Shown piece after piece: positions 12,217-26,925 of a DNA stretch of 64,000 nucleotides; positions within the stretch are counted from its first letter, which is position 1; every line of letters begins with the position of its first letter. The notes under the pieces were generated by a model. That model searched no databases, had not been told where the DNA came from, and saw only the letters and a program-made list of their open reading frames with translations. This DNA is from Pyrocephalus nanus (Eukaryota; Chordata; Aves; Passeriformes; Tyrannidae), in assembly GCA_038380795.1 (NCBI GenBank), contig CM076264.1:5458001-5522000 (forward strand), in the 5' to 3' direction. The translations under genes and the position numbers were made by a program.

Positions 12217-15200
12217 ACTGTTGAGTGGATTAATTAGTAATGCTTAGCGAAATAGTCAAAATTAATATATTTTATTAGCTTGGGGTTTTTTTCCTTTTAT
12301 TCCCCTCCCCATGAAATTGCCTATGAGAAGCCAGTGGATTTTAAAAAATGTATGTAATTGGGATAACAGTCTGGATTTCAAATGCTTAGACAACAAAACA
12401 ACCTTCCTGTCTGTTCTGTTGCATTGAGACCATGCAGACTGCAGTCCCAAAATAATACTACAAGAGCATTTCTTTGGTTCCTGACCTGCCACCTGAACTG
12501 GATAGCTAAAGGGGGAGCTGGCTCTTACCTCTTTGGGACTATAAGATCTCCAATTCTGCCCAGCTGTAGGAAACACAGTGAGTGTGGGGCTCATTGTGAG
12601 AGGAGATGGTGTTCACTCAACGCACAGTCTGTTGTGTAATGTTCCACTCCACCGTTTTTGCCATCAGACAGCAGTGAAGTCCTTCAATAGCTTGTGCATC
12701 AGAGAATGAATTTTGCCTTTACCATACTGGTGATAAGCTGCTGCAGGCAATGACCTGCCCTCTGAAATCAATGAAGATGACTTGAAGAAAAAAAATACGA
12801 GTGGTGATTGAATTTCAAAAATAAAAAGCACATTGTTGGAGTAGCATTTGAGGCTGTACTATTGAGGGAAACAGATGATCTTTGAGATCAGATCAGTAGT
12901 GACTTAAAGATACTGTAATGTTTCAATCCAGAATTCCAGACAGCTTCAAGAGAGGAAACTGCCATTTCCTATCCCATAATAATGCATAATTACTTTAAAA
13001 ATACTTCAAATGCATCCCGAGGCACAGAAAAATATCCTACATCTTGAATACAGATTATGCACAGAGTACACAGGATAAAAGAGGAAAAGTGTTCTTTGAA
13101 AAGCGTGTTTCATATGCATTTGTTTTGATGAAAAAAGATTTTTTTTTTTTTGCTCTTCTAAATTAATTTTAATTGTGCAGTCAGTTTAGACTGGAGTGTA
13201 TATGGAAATCTCTAATGAGGTAGAGAAAGATACATTATATTTTCTTGACATGCAAGTGGCATTTTAAAGCACAACAGTAAGAAACTTGCATCATAGATTT
13301 TGTCTTTCATAGCAATAAATTGCATGTTAAATCTTGTGGTGAATTAAATAATATGCAAGAAAGCAGAGCAGTCACTCTCATTTCAGAGAAATAATCCCTT
13401 GATGGTTTCAGAAGGAATCAGGGTCTTTAACATCTATGGGGTCTTGTGTTGGGTATGGGAATTAAAATTGTCACGAGTTAATATCTTGGGATTTACTTTT
13501 AAATTCCTTGAAAATTATTTCTAGGAAAATTGTTTGTGTATTTTTAATTCTGGCAAAGCTCTTTATTCTCATGTGAACATCTCATTTAATGTAAGATGCA
13601 GGTGTAATTCCCAGAGGACTGAAATGAAACCAGCATCAAGTAAACTGCATCCACGAGTGCTCATCCCCAGCCCTGGAAAACAGTGTCAAGGCACTGAGTG
13701 CACTCATTTGAAGTTCTTCTTGCTTTTATCAAAACCTATCTGATTAGATTAATCATGGGATTAAGAAAACATGTAGCAGGAAAGCCTATCATAACACACA
13801 AGTGATGTAGCCTTTTTCTCAGCATCTCTATGCATAGTGAGAGGGCTGTTTCTCAGCAGCAGTCATGTAGAAGGAAAGGGGAGCAAATCACTCTGTGATT
13901 GCATCCCTGGCATTTATTCCAGCGTGGACTTTGCACTCCTGTCTGGGTATCCTTTTTATCCCAGCATGGTTTAAGTTAGCACTGCTAATTGTGACAAAGT
14001 CCCCAGATATTGGAGGAGGCATGCTGCTGCAGCAGCTGGGTCTCCAAATACTCCTGGAGAAAGCTCTGATTTGAGCTTTATCCTTATCCTTCTTTTGGTA
14101 GTATTTAGTCAGAGAGGAGAGTAGGTTGTAAAGCAGGGCAGGAGGGGAAAACTGGAGGCTCAGCCCTCACCAGCCGGTGCAATTGGAGCTGCTGCTGTTC
14201 ACTATCTTGTGCAAATCTAAAGGGGCTGACAACATCAAATCAAGTATTGGAAATTACATAAACAGAGCTCCAGGTAGCAGTTTGTGAAATATCCGGTGAC
14301 TGATGCATATAAATGATTAAACCCATTAGCTTTTCCTGCTAATATTTCCACTAATGATTTCCAATTGGTTTCTCTAACAAGGGAAGCCACACGAGGGAAG
14401 AGAAAACAAAACTATTTGGTCTCTGCTAAGTAAAGCTCTTCAGCTGCAGAAAATGGTTCAGTTTTAATAATTGGATTTTTTTTTTCTTTCCTTTCTTTCC
14501 CTGAAAGCATACAGGAAAATTGACAAAAGAACCCATCTAATAATTGGCTTTATGTCAGTGCTCTGTACAAGGCACTGAAGAGACAAAACCCTCCCTGAAA
14601 GCCCTGGGGCGAGCTGCAGGGATGCAGCCAGGCCACTTTGTGTCTGTGCCATCAGCCCCTGGGCTGCCACAGCAGCTGTCGCCTTTTGCGGCTCGGCTCT
14701 GAACCAGCCTTTCCCAGCTAATTGTTCTGCAATAACACAAAGGGCCTTTTCCCTCAAAGGGAAACCTGCCAAGAAGCCTACCTTGCTGCCACGCAGGGCT
14801 TTTTGTAGGACCGCTTTCTGCTCAGCTGCACACTTAGTTTTGCAGCTCTACCACCTTGCATCGGCTCCCTGTGTGGTGTATGTCCAGTCAGGTAGCTTAT
14901 TTCTGACATGGGTTTTTTTTTTTGTGTGCCTGTGTGTGTGTAACTCTTCCAGCTTCAGAAAAATGGTTTGTTCTCAGGTAGGTCTGTATGTGGCAGCTAA
15001 CATGCAGATTTTGGTCTGTCTGATGTCCCTGTCCCAAGCATCTGCCTGCCTCTGGGTGAACCCCTGCAGTCTGCTCTGCTGTGGCAGCTTTGAAGTGCAC
15101 GGTTTCAGAAATATCTGCGGATACAGTTGAGTACAAAATGCTGCTTTTCCAAAGGCTGTTTTATATTTGTGCTTAGCACTATCACAAACCAAGCCTCCTA

Positions 15201-15907
15201 TTTATGCCTTGTGTATATTTATGTACAATGAAGCTGTATCATATTCCCTTCTTAAGCACATACAATAGAAAACTCGACTAGGATTTAATCTTCCCCGTTC
15301 AAAGCCTGTTTTCTGAGATAGCTGGCATCAAGTTATTTTTAAATGACTGCAGTGTTCTCTTGAATTTGCAGTTTTCTCCTGGAGAAGCTGCTGGCTCCTA
15401 GGAGGCACCCCACAGGTTACCCTGGGGTCTGTGCTGCTGCTGCTGCCTCAAACATTGGTGCTGTCAGGTTACCCAGGTGCTCTTTCCCTATGATGCTAGT
15501 TGCCTGTACCTTTCCCTTTCTTGCTGCATCAGTTTTGTGAGGGGTCCCTGGAGACCCTCTGCTTTCAGCAAAAATGCAAAAATACACAGTACTGTATGTT
15601 TCTGCTGTTCCTAAAGGTGACGTGCAGTGCTCCTGGCTAAGGTCAACCACCTCATCAGGACAAGGGAGGTTGAACATCACCATTACTCAGGTACTCTGGA
15701 GCTGGTACTGCTTTTGCTTTGGGGAGAATGGTGCTGGATAACTACAAAATCATTATCTGTGTGCCTATGTAATGGGTTTCTTTATCAGAGTTCGTTGTTG
15801 GACCTAATAGAGGAGGGTTGTTTTAAAGTTGCAGCCCCTGCACCCTGGAATGAGCCACTGGGTGCTCATGTTACCCTATTTATGGTTACATCTCAGAGCC
15901 CTAATTT

Positions 15908-15943
15908 AAAAAAAAAAAAAAAAAAAAAAAGGAAAAAAAAAAA
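15908..15943. repeat. A-rich tract (A23-GG-A11)
   Basis: About 36 bases of A broken by one GG. No transposon body recognised beside it. Confidence 0.9.
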
Positions 15944-18900
15944 GTTCAAGTAGACATATCCAGTTAATCTGATAAAATGTCAAAATACTTCTGTGTACAA
16001 GATAATAATCTGTAGACTTCCTGTAAGTGCTCTGTGGGAATAATGGCAACTTTGTTTGGTGAAAATACCGGGATAAAACAGCACCTTTTGGGGCTGGTAA
16101 TCATCAGGAAGATACTCTGATAAAACAAGCTGTATTAAAATCACCTATAGCTCTTGCTGCAGAACTCTCTCCCAAAAAATACTTACATACCAATATCACC
16201 AAAATTTAATGAGCATCTATCTGCTACATGTAAAAATAGGTGTAGACCCTTTGCCTCCAGTGCAATAATGTCTCCTCTCACCCGTGAGGCTTTGAACTGA
16301 TGTAATTAGTAACTGTGTCTTGAGAGGCAGCCCTAGGCAGGGCAGAAAAAGAGGGTGGGTGATTGCACCACCTCTTCTTGCACTTGCCAAGTGCCTCTGT
16401 GCTCATGGTTTCCATTTCTTCTGCAAGTATTGAATGTAAATACTGGGCTGAAATTTTCCTTGTTGGAGGTCAGCTATCCAGTGGGTTTATTTACTGTTTA
16501 TTTCAATAGAAACAGTTTTGTTGTGCTAAGCAGGGAAAAATAGAGTATTTTTTCCTTATTAAATAATCTGCCAATCCTCTTACTGTTATTATGTTGGGTT
16601 TTTGTCTAACTGTTCTCATTTTGAGGCAAAGGATTTATATTTGAGGAAGAAGTGATCTCTGTACAAAGATTCCTGACAGGGTAAACTTTTGTCTCGTGAC
16701 GTGACAGCACTGATAATAGTCTACTATTATTTTTTTAAGTAACATCACTTAGATCAACGCAATAAATGGCATTAATTAATTTCCATTCAGATTATCTTTT
16801 CCTGAGTCATCCTATTGTAGACAAAGATACAAGGCAACAAGGAATTTAAGAATAATAAATTGGGAATTACTTCTTTCTGTAAGGTAGAGCTTCAAACATG
16901 ACTTTCTCTATTTCAGCCTTAGAATAGGTTTTAATCCCACTTCTTCCCTATGCAGATTGTTAACAGTGCAACAATAGCAAGGATCAAAATATATATATAT
17001 GTTTCAATAAGATGAGTATTTTGCTTCAGGAGCTCCCTCTAAACCAGAGGCTACCTTGCAGGCATTTTTTAATTGCCTATTTTAGGTTTTCCAACACCTC
17101 TGTCTCCTATCAGAGACAAGGTACGATTAATCAGAACCAGGAGGATGACTATTATCTTTATTTTGAAGTTCATTTTAAGCTGAAAATGAAAACTTGAGAC
17201 AATCTTTGCGCTCTTGAAAAACTAAGATTCATTTTATAAAATCACACTGAATTTAAATTCTGGTATTTTCTTTTTAAATTGTCATTTTCCCCCATTGCCT
17301 CTTCATTTTTATGAACAGAAGCTTGTAAGGTGATCATTTTTTATTATACTGTAATGTTTCTGGAAGGAAGATATTTCAGCATCAAATGTACCCCTCAGAA
17401 GCACAAAGCATACTCTAGTGAAGAGCTTATTTTCAAATTAAAAACAAGCCTTTTCTTAGGTGGTTGGAGAGCGACAGTTCAGCTCTTCACCCAGGAGAGC
17501 AGCATCTATTTAGTGTTTGAAAGGTACTTGTTAACAATAGATTATAGGACTAAATCCTGTTTGATTCCTCTATTTGTGTCATTAAAGACAACACGTCTCA
17601 GACCAGAGGCTGCAAATGAGGACAACTTTGTAAAAATTTCATATGCATAGAAAGTTTCAGACAGTCTGCCTTAGATGCAGTTTATTCTTTTTCTTTACAT
17701 GAAGAGCTTTCAGCTTCTTCCTGAGAGGAAAGAAAAAAAAAAAAGAAAAAAGTTTTACATTTTTCCCATGTTGTTTTGGGTTTTTTCTGTTTCCTTTTCA
17801 TTACCACAGTCATCTAATTACTCCCTGTACATGTGTGTTTCCTCTTCACCCCCTCATCATCTCTGCTGCATCCTTTCTGGGCTTCCCCTTCCATTTGTTT
17901 TCTGCTTCAGCCCCATTTCTGGGCCTACTGATCCCTATGTCCTTGTCCTAATTTCTTTTCCAGACTGAACTCATTTCCTTTCTTGGCCATATTTCCCCTG
18001 ACCCAGTCCAAGCTTCCTTTACACCTGCCCAGAGCTGTTTTCCTGCCAGACCCCAAATACAGGAGTTTTGCTATGAAAGTTTCTTAAAAAGGCCAAACAT
18101 TAGAAGACAGATAAAATGGTTGTGTTCTGTGCTGTGTTGCTCTGAATTTATAGAGCCTCTAGAGATCTAAGAGTGGGTGCCAGTGAGGATTGCATCAGAT
18201 ATTAGGTAACATGTACCCTGAAAACATTCCTGAGCATAAAAGGACAGATGCAAAATTTCATTTGAGAGAATCAAATTATATTTTATACCAGATGTGGATT
18301 TGATCCCTGGAGGAGGAGGAGGATACCAGAGATTACGAAATAAAACACATTGTGTTTGTTTGTTTTCAGTGCAATAAACTTCCAGGGCTTTGTTTTGCAT
18401 TATGATGACATTGCTGGCATGTCTGTATTTATCCCACGGAAAAATTTCCTCCTTGCTTGTTCTGTTCTGAGCATGAACTTCTCCATTTACACTGCCCTTT
18501 TTAGTTTCCTGTCTCACACTTGGAACTTTGGTTTCTTTATTCACTTTAATTTAAAAGTCCCCTAAAGGCTGGTCAAGCACTGAGCATTAAGCCTGCTAAG
18601 ATCTCTATTTGACCATGATTGTAAAGTTTCATTCCTCAAAACTTCACTTGCTTTCAAATCAGTTGGTGCTCTGTTTCCTACATTAGGTCTATGAGAAAAG
18701 TATCACAGGAAACACGTTACTATCGGAAGTTATTTTGTGGTATTTAGACTGGAAAAGGAATCTGCTGTCAATGATCAGCTTTTGTTTTAAATCTGGCTGA
18801 ACTAACAGGAAAGACATACAGAAAATGGCCCTCTGTACACCCACATGCTATAGCAGGCATGTCACCTAAGGAGAGGTGATGGCTAAGGAGAGTAATTGGT

Positions 18901-20399
18901 GCTGCAGCTATAGTGTCTCAGGCTGTGATCTTGCCACATCTTAAAGTCATGAGTCTTTCAGGGCTGCTCTGCCTTTGGGAAACTTCCAAAGAAAATTTAA
19001 GTGTTAAAATAAGTGACTTTGGTGATTTAAGAGGTGACACTTCCCCTTCTGTACTAAATCTTCAGCCAGTGCTCCAGCATGGTAATGAAGAGAGTCACGT
19101 TTCCATAGGTGTTATGTTTCAGGAGAGATTCAAAATGGTGATCTGTTGCTCATGTCTTCATTTTCTGTCAATCTCTGGTAAGCTATGTGGAAGTTTTGCC
19201 CCTTAAAAAGAGGGGAGAACAATTATATTGGATATCATTATGTTTGTGCAATAATGGATTTTACAGTTGCTAGGTCTTTGAAATGTGTCAGTGCAGCATT
19301 ATTCACCAATGATAAATGGTACATATTAAATTTGGGCTATGGCCACTCCTTCTTAGTGATCTTTAATGGAACAGGGAACAACATCCAGAAAAATAACTTG
19401 CAGAATGCAGCTTGGCATATAACAAAGTGTTCTTGCTAACCCTATGTTTTGTATAGCAAGTTGAAGCTTCAAACCTTAGTTCTTGTACAATTTTTTTCAA
19501 GGTATTCATAGAGGCATATTCAGACCATGCTCCTAAGCACAGATAGATATTTCTTTGTGCAAGTTATTTTGACTTGATGCACTTAAATGGTCTTTCAAGG
19601 TGCATCTGATGGCTTTGTCTGGGAATGCATCCTAGTGCATTGTGTGTATCCAGGGACAGATAAAAAATTAGTTAGGGAAAAAGTCACTTGCCTAAGGAGT
19701 CTAATTTCTCCCTGTTGGTGGAATCTGTGAGATACAGATGTGGGAAACAGCAAGAGGTCCTAGTTGGCTATGGTAGAGGACACTGGCTGCAAGAGAAATA
19801 AAGGTAGTTGCAAGCCAAATATTTTTCTCCCCATCTGAACAGCTGTACTACTGAAAAATACTAAATGTCAAAATTAGGTAAAAACTGATTTCACACTTAT
19901 TTCCTACTGATACAAAGTCCAACAGGGTCGTGATTGCAGTGTTCCCTTTCTGTGAATATACACTGAACTAATAGACTGTCTCCTGTTGGACTTCTCACTG
20001 TCCTCTGTAATTCCCCCTCCTCCATCAGCACCTCTTTGTGATGGAGATCAGCTGCACCACATCCCATATGGCCATAGAATAGCCAACATTTCACACAAAA
20101 CTCATCCTTCTTCTTGGCACTCGAAGGTCAGAGGATGTTTTTGGAGTTGCTTTCTCTCCCTCTAATTACAAATGACCAGTTCTCTTCCAGCCCTTGGAAG
20201 CCATCATTTCCTCTGGGTTGCAAGTCCAGAAAGCTCTAGTGATGAAAACCTTAAGGTATAAAACTTTTGTGTGTTTGTTTGCTTCATGTTGCAGAGACTT
20301 CACCCAGCATCAGGTTTTTGCTGGCTGATGGGCTACAGGCACAGAGCAAGGCAGGTCAGGATGAGATGAGGAGTACTTGAAGAGGCAGCTGCAAGGCTT

Positions 20400-20426
20400 A
20401 AAAAAAAAAAAAAAGGGGGGGGGGGG
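20400..20426. repeat. A15-G12 purine tract
   Basis: A run of 15 A directly followed by 12 G. The G run is unusual for this AT-rich region and is a likely site of sequencing or assembly slippage. Confidence 0.9.
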
Positions 20427-21716
20427 AGAAGGCAGCAGTGCTTGAGCAAAGATTAATCCATCAGCAGGCAGTAATCATAACTGTTATATATAAATGCAGT
20501 CTGTGTAAAATAGAGCCATGGCAATTAAGCTTGCAACTTTTTTTTTTTTTTAATGTGTCTGGAGAAGAGGTTTTAAATTGTGGTTTTTAAGAAAAGCCCA
20601 CCCTCCTTCTGCTTTTAACACATTTTCTTTCTGAATGTTTTACTGCTTCTTCAAAAATGAATTTGCCTCCATATGTCAAAGCCATTCCCAAGGAAAGATG
20701 TCTGATAGTATTAAAGTGTGTATAAGAAGTGTTTTAGCTGGGATACACTATGTGAATATCATAGGGTTTAATGCCTTCAGTCACCATACAAAACTCTGAT
20801 ATTTTGAGATATGTGTATGGCATCAGCTGTGGCTTTGCCAGAAATCCAAGGTGAAAACATCATTTTAGTATGTTGCCCCAGGAGCAGAGGCCAAATCCTC
20901 ACTCTAATTTCCTTGGTAAATTGGACTTTTCAGCTGCAAAGTCTCTTTCTGGTGCACTTCTTGGAACAAGTAAGTCTATTCTTTGCCCATTGTACTCACC
21001 CATCTCCTTACTGTCCTTATTTCTCTTACAACACAAGAGAGAACTACAGGGTAAAAAATTCAGTCTGTCAGACTACTCTGATAGCAAATGGACAGGCCAC
21101 TGTTAGGCACTAGAAGAGATATAGAACATGTTGTACTTAACAACTGACAATGCTTTAGCACCTTCCCTTTGCCTTGCTGCTTCCATCTTTTATTTCACAA
21201 AAGCTTTTGCAAAATGAATCTGAGTTCCAACCAGATCAAATAGCAACATTAATGGTTAATACAAACCAAAATGTGATATTAAAGGTCTTATTGCTTTCAA
21301 GATAACCTAATAGCTCCACTTATAACAACATGAAAAAAATATTAAAAATAATAATAATCTTATAAACCCATGGCTAAACCTAAGGAAGTTCTTGTTTGAC
21401 GTTAAGGCAATTCCAGATACTTGCATGTCAACCTCCATTATCCTATTCCTTAGGCTGTAGGAAATTCCACTTACATCATTGACTTCCTGCCACTGTGGAG
21501 AATAGGCTTTGGTAATGGTTTAGAATTAGAATTAGCCCTCATGTGCCTTGTGCTCCAGTTCTTGACCATGCCAGTTTAATTACCCAGAAATTATTAGTGC
21601 AATCTCTTTCTTTGTTTCTCCTTTCATTCTGCAGCATTTCTTCTCTATTAAACAAAATCAAGTTTTTCCAATCTAGAGCAAAAGTGGGATTTAAAGCAGT
21701 TAATGCTGCTCAGAGC

Positions 21717-21732
21717 AAAAAAAAAAAAAAAA
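21717..21732. repeat. Poly(A)16 tract
   Basis: 16 consecutive A. Confidence 0.85.
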
Positions 21733-23411
21733 TCTCCCTCAGTCTAAAAGCTATACTGGACACAGGGAATGCTAAAACTGGAGGGCAAATCACTGGTTTC
21801 CACCATTGAGAAGAATTGTTATGCCAGTTATTTTTATGCCCGTTTTTATCCTCAGCTTTAAGGGCTGCTTCTAAGTCCTGCTTTGACTGAGCAGTGGGAA
21901 AAATGTTTCTCACAATTTAATCCAAAATGCAGCCATGATATGCTAGATTTGGATTGCTGCTGTGTGTCAGAGATGCCTGATAGGAGCTGCCCTTTTTGCC
22001 TTCTGACAGTTTCCAGAGGTTTTAAGTAGCTGATACACCAGTTTCAACTAGTCAAGCATGTGGCAATGCCCTTCAGTGAACTAGCTGAGGTGATATTTTT
22101 ACTTTTTGGAGGATGCATGTGGCTGAGGCATTTGTGTGACTGAAGCAGAACGAACTATTATGGTTGGTTTTAGGTCTTGTGCTTCATCCCCTCAGTCTCA
22201 CTGTGCACAACATGAATTTGTTGCTTGTGTGTGTTAGCACAAGGAACAGATGAGAGAGAGCAGATAAGAAACAATATTCTCAGAGAAAGATGATACTGAT
22301 GTTACTGGCAGAAATTTGTGCTTTTTGCTGTAGTTCACATATTTATAGTATTATCAGGGATATATCTTAGGGCAACACAACAGCAAGAGCAGCTGATCTT
22401 CTTATCCTTTTGACTGCTGAGAAGAGGTGCAGAGCCTAAAAAGGCAAACATTATCTTTCCTTGAGAGTTACTGCTTTATTGGTATGACATTCACAAGCCC
22501 AACAGTGTATTTCAGGAAGGTAATAGCTCCTTACCTTAGCTCTGGAATAAATATTTATGGGTGTTTATAAAGAGCATTTTACGACTCCCTCCCCATTCCC
22601 AAACAAGGGCACTTCCACAAAAGGAGGAGGTGCTATGCTCATCCATTCCCACACCCCCACACCCTCCTTTTTGGGTTTGCTTTTACATCTGATGTGACTG
22701 TCAGAAGCTCATTCCAAGGGCAGAGATTTCCAGCCCAGGAAATATTCTTGTTTACTCAGATTATTTTGCTGAGAAAAACGCCTTGCTGTGATATCAAATG
22801 AGAAGAAAACAAAGCAGGAGATGTGATTAATGAGCTGCCTGATGATGTGGGGATGTGTGGGTAGATTAGGCACAAGGGCAAAATTAACCAGCTAAACTTG
22901 GGTGCAGAGAAGGCTTCTCAAAGTGATAAGGTATTTGCATGTGCTTCATTCTCTAGGCTTCTGTCATAATTCAGGATCTTGAATGCAGCTTATTAATAGT
23001 GAAACTGGGAGGCTTTGCCGTTTTTCAGCCTACATGGGTAGCAATTAGCCATTAGAGTGAAGTTCTAATCTATTTTTTGTAATTAACTTTGTGTCAAAAC
23101 TTCTTTGTTCATTATCTGTGGAAAACACAAAACCATCAACATCCATTTTACCAGAAGTACTATTGAATGACCTAATTTTCTTCAAGCTATTCCCTTCTGG
23201 TATTACCCTAGATTCCCTTACTGCTTGATGTCTCCTCCTTTAACATGCTTTGGAGGGACTGAATGAGGATGGCATGAGTTTGAGTGCTTGTTTTTACTTA
23301 CATCATCTCTATGAACACGTCTGAATACTTGCCAAATCTCATTCAGTGCAAGTAAAGAACACAACTTTATTATTTCTGTTTATATTCAGATTTAGAGGTT
23401 TAGTTTATATG

Positions 23412-23602
23412 TGTTTGGAACAGGCTGCCCAAAGAAGCTGTGAATGCTCCATCCCTGGAAGCATTCAAGGCCAGGTTGGATGGAGGTCTGAGCAACCAGG
23501 TCTAGTAGAAACTTCCTTGTCCACGGCAGGGGACTGGAATGAAAGGATCTCTAAGGTCTCTTCTAACCCAAACCATTCTATGACTCTATAATGATTCTAT
23601 GA
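23412..23602 (+). mobile_element. CR1 LINE 3' end fragment
   Basis: It runs from TTTGGAACAGGCTGCCCAAAG through CATCCCTGGAAGCATTCAAG and GGCCAGGTTGGATGG to a 3' end of CATTCTATGACTCTATAATGATTCTATGA-type octamers. Sense orientation, 5'-truncated. The 81-codon open frame overlapping it is derived from the repeat. Confidence 0.92.
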
Positions 23603-25411
23603 TCTATGCTTCTGTACTATAAATGTCAGCAAAGCCAGGCAAATGCTTTAAACTAGCTTATGCAATAGTTGTCACCCTCAGAAGATAAATTGCAAAGATT
23701 GTCTGTTGGTCACACACTGAGCCAGATCATTCACCTTGTTTAATTCCAGGGGAAAAAAAGCTTGCTTGCAAGTCAAGGCTGAGGATGATGCACTGGATGC
23801 ACTTTTTTTTCCCATATTCTTTGATTCTCATGGGAAAAGAACACACTAAATTCAGCTTTTCAGACTGTTCTCTATAACAGAGGAATTTTGGCCTATTAGA
23901 CAGGATGATCACAGGCAAGTATTCATAGGAGCTTCTTCTTCTAGTGAATCTTTTTTCTCACAGTCATGAATCATGTAGGTATTACAATCATTCAAGAATC
24001 AAAAGACAGCAGAACCTATCCCTCTTCCAAAGCTTATTATTTCCACTCCCCTCTCTCCAGCTGGAAATATGTGGATTGGTTGCTTTGATGTCTAGAGGGT
24101 AGAAAAATATCCATCTCTACAAACACTGGCAGAGAGACATATTGCTATAACAATAGACAGACATTCACTCCCCCATCAAACAAGCTTGTCCTCTGAACAA
24201 CCACTTCACTTCTAGAAAGCAAGACTTTTACCAGAAAAAGGACTTAGCAGAAATGCACTTAGTGAAAGTCTTACTGACCTAAAGAAAATTATTTTTCTGC
24301 CAAATCCAGGGTGAGCCAATGAAAAACCCTCACAAGGAACTGTGCATCAGCCTTTCGTGTCCCAGGGATCCCTGATCTGCCACTGTATGGAGAGCTGGGT
24401 TCTGGTAGCAATGAGCAGGGTGTGTGCCTTGATGATTCACAGTGTTTATAAACCTTCCCCTGTTTATTCCTGATCATGTGGCAGTGCTTGGAGAAAAAGT
24501 GTGCACAGGGATAACTTGTATTTTTAACAGCCCATCCACAACAAGCCACGATGTCCTTCAAGGTTTCTCAAGAAACCAGGGGTATACTCACTACTAAAGC
24601 ACCTACAAATGAAGTACAGTGAGGTCCCCCTTGCCTTGACTACTGGTCTTTCTGTCCCCATCTTCCCAATTCACCTGCTCATCCCAGAGATGGTCCTCAA
24701 ATCCTCACACAGGAAAGCACCTCACTAGGAAACTCAGAGCTGCTGCTGTGTAAGTCCCTGCAAATCATGCCTTAGCCAAGCGTTCTCCTGGCTTTTCAGC
24801 TCTTTCCTTACGGTCTTCTATTTTCCCTCTTATCCTAAAAGCAGTTGATAAAGGCAGAATATAGGGAATTCTTTTCTTTCAGGTGAATTTACCGCCTCTT
24901 TATGAAATCAAACCAGACCTCTAACAGATCTCATCCCCCTTCATTTAAACAACAGGCAGCTACCAGGTACAGCATTACTGCTGTCTGTAATTGTACAGAA
25001 GCTTGCATAGTGTAACACAAATTGGCTCCCAGGAGTCACTGAGACTAAACATGATGGTCCATCAGCTCTAATTTGCTTTAAAAGTGGTTGGTATGAACTG
25101 CATTAGAGGAGGGAGTTAAGAATTCTGCATCACACAGCTACTTAGTTGAACTGCTCTCCCAAAGGACAATTTTTTTTCCTAGGTTTATGCTCTGAAATGC
25201 AACAGCCCCCTTCCATGCCTGTTATTTTCTTAGCTAGGGGGTATGTTAAAGTTCTGATCTTTCAATAAAAATAAATGCTATTTTTAAATCACGTTAAACT
25301 CCTCAGTGTCTTGGGGAAAGTTACATCAGCCACTAAGCGAGCATGTATCTCCTTTAAAACATGGCAAATGTAAACCCCCCATCCACTGGGGGGTCTTTGC
25401 ATTCTCTGAAA

Positions 25412-25638
25412 GAGTAGGTTTAGATTAGATACTAGGAAAAATTTTACTGTGAGCATGATGAGGTGCTAGAACAGGTTGCTCAGAGAAGCTGTGGCTGCCC
25501 CATCCCTGGAAGTGTTCAAAGGCAGGTTGGATGGGGCTCTGAGCAGCCAGGTCTAGCAGAAGATGTCCCAGTCCACGGCAGGGTGGTTAGAACTAGATGA
25601 TCTTCAAGGTCCCTTCCAATCCAGCCTACTCTGTGACT
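25412..25638 (+). mobile_element. CR1 LINE 3' end fragment
   Basis: It starts AGTAGGTTTAGATTAGATACT, the C-terminal end of CR1 ORF2, continues through GAACAGGTTGCTCAGAGAAG and CCATCCCTGGAAGTGTTCAA, and ends CCTACTCTGTGACT. It is close in subfamily to the copy at 23412, sharing the GAGCANCCAGGTCTAG block. Confidence 0.92.
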
Positions 25639-26875
25639 ACTGTTTTTGTGTTGATAAGCTTACCCATTCTCAGCTTAACACCTTTATTTCCTCCTTTACT
25701 AAATGAAAACATACAAAAGAAAATGAAATAGAATAATCTCTTGCATAAGGTAAGGGGCCAGTCTCAGTCACTCAGAGCAGTTATTCCTGCCCCTCTGTGC
25801 TCACTAAAGGGCTTTTTGTGGGCTGACCTGAATGTACTCATCCTGCTGCACGGTACATTCCCATCTCCTTGTGTCCCCAAAATATAGCAATTACTTTAAA
25901 AATAAGAGTATCGCATTTGCTTGCTTCAAAAGAGCAGCTTCTTGGCTTTCTCATTTCTTACCCTGCTTTCCCAGCCAGCCTGACTTTTGAAAAGACAAGA
26001 ATCACTTCAGTTTAATTGTGGATTTTTGAGGTGAGTGGTATATAGGGTACTTAGTAACATAGCCCAGAAGACTGTAAAGCTTTAGAAAAAGGTTTTCTAT
26101 TTATTGCAGAACACCTTGTTTTCCTGTTAGTGCAAAGGCTGAAAGACACAAAGACCCTCTTTCCCTCTAATCAGGTTACAGCATCACAATATGGCTCTCT
26201 TTATAGGGGTCATTAGATCTTTTCTTTGGACAAGAGAGCTCTTCCCATAGCTTTGGTGAATTAAGTCTTTTGTCTGTAGCAGAAGGTGCTTCCCTCAAGC
26301 CAGCTTTTTTAGGCTCTACAAAGCAAACTCAACTGCCTGGAAGTTGCATGTTTATTTTACTCCCTTTGTTTGCAGAAATACTTTCTCAAGAAAATACTGC
26401 ACAAACTTCACCCTACTTCTAGTGGTTCTCTTTACATGCTGGCTTTGTTTTTTATATGCCCTTAAGTCTCCGGAGAAACTTGGAACAACTATCACAATAT
26501 TCAAACTGCACAAAACAGGAAGGCCGTCAGTGAAGACACTTTGGTGCTCATTACCTAACCTGAATTCTGGACAGCAGAATTTCTATCTGCTAATGCATCA
26601 ATTTTAAGGAATGCTTTTCAAATTGAAAACTTTGTCTTCCTTCAGTTGATTAGTGTATGTATGGGCTAGTATTATGTGGGCTTGTTTCTGATTTGCAGCT
26701 TCTTTTCTCTTCTGTTTAGAGTTAAGCTCTAAATGAATGGATATACATGTAGGTTAGAAAAGCCCTGCTGCAGCTTTCCATAAGTGCAAGTCATAACAAA
26801 GTAATTGTTACCAGGCACATATTTGCCAGCTTTTCACATCTGAGGAATTCTTCTACAAAAACCATTGTTGCATTG

Positions 26876-26925
26876 AAAAAAAAAAAATAAAACAAAACAA
26901 AACCAACAACAACAACAACAAAACC
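26876..26925. repeat. Poly(A), AAAAC and CAA microsatellite
   Basis: A12-T, then ACAAA units, then (CAA)n with about five copies. Confidence 0.9.

Larger units (their letters stand above)
12217..23411. other. Intergenic, simple repeats and one enhancer-like block (14215-14365)
   Basis: No gene or CR1 copy seen in 11 kb. T runs occur at 13139, 14477 and 20538. The block 14215-14365 combines ATGCATATAAATGATTAA, CCATTAGC, GCTAATATTT and CTAATGATTT, a POU/homeodomain-like motif cluster. The 14464-14772 minus frame (102 codons) and 18167-18544 minus frame (125 codons) show no known domain. Confidence 0.55.
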
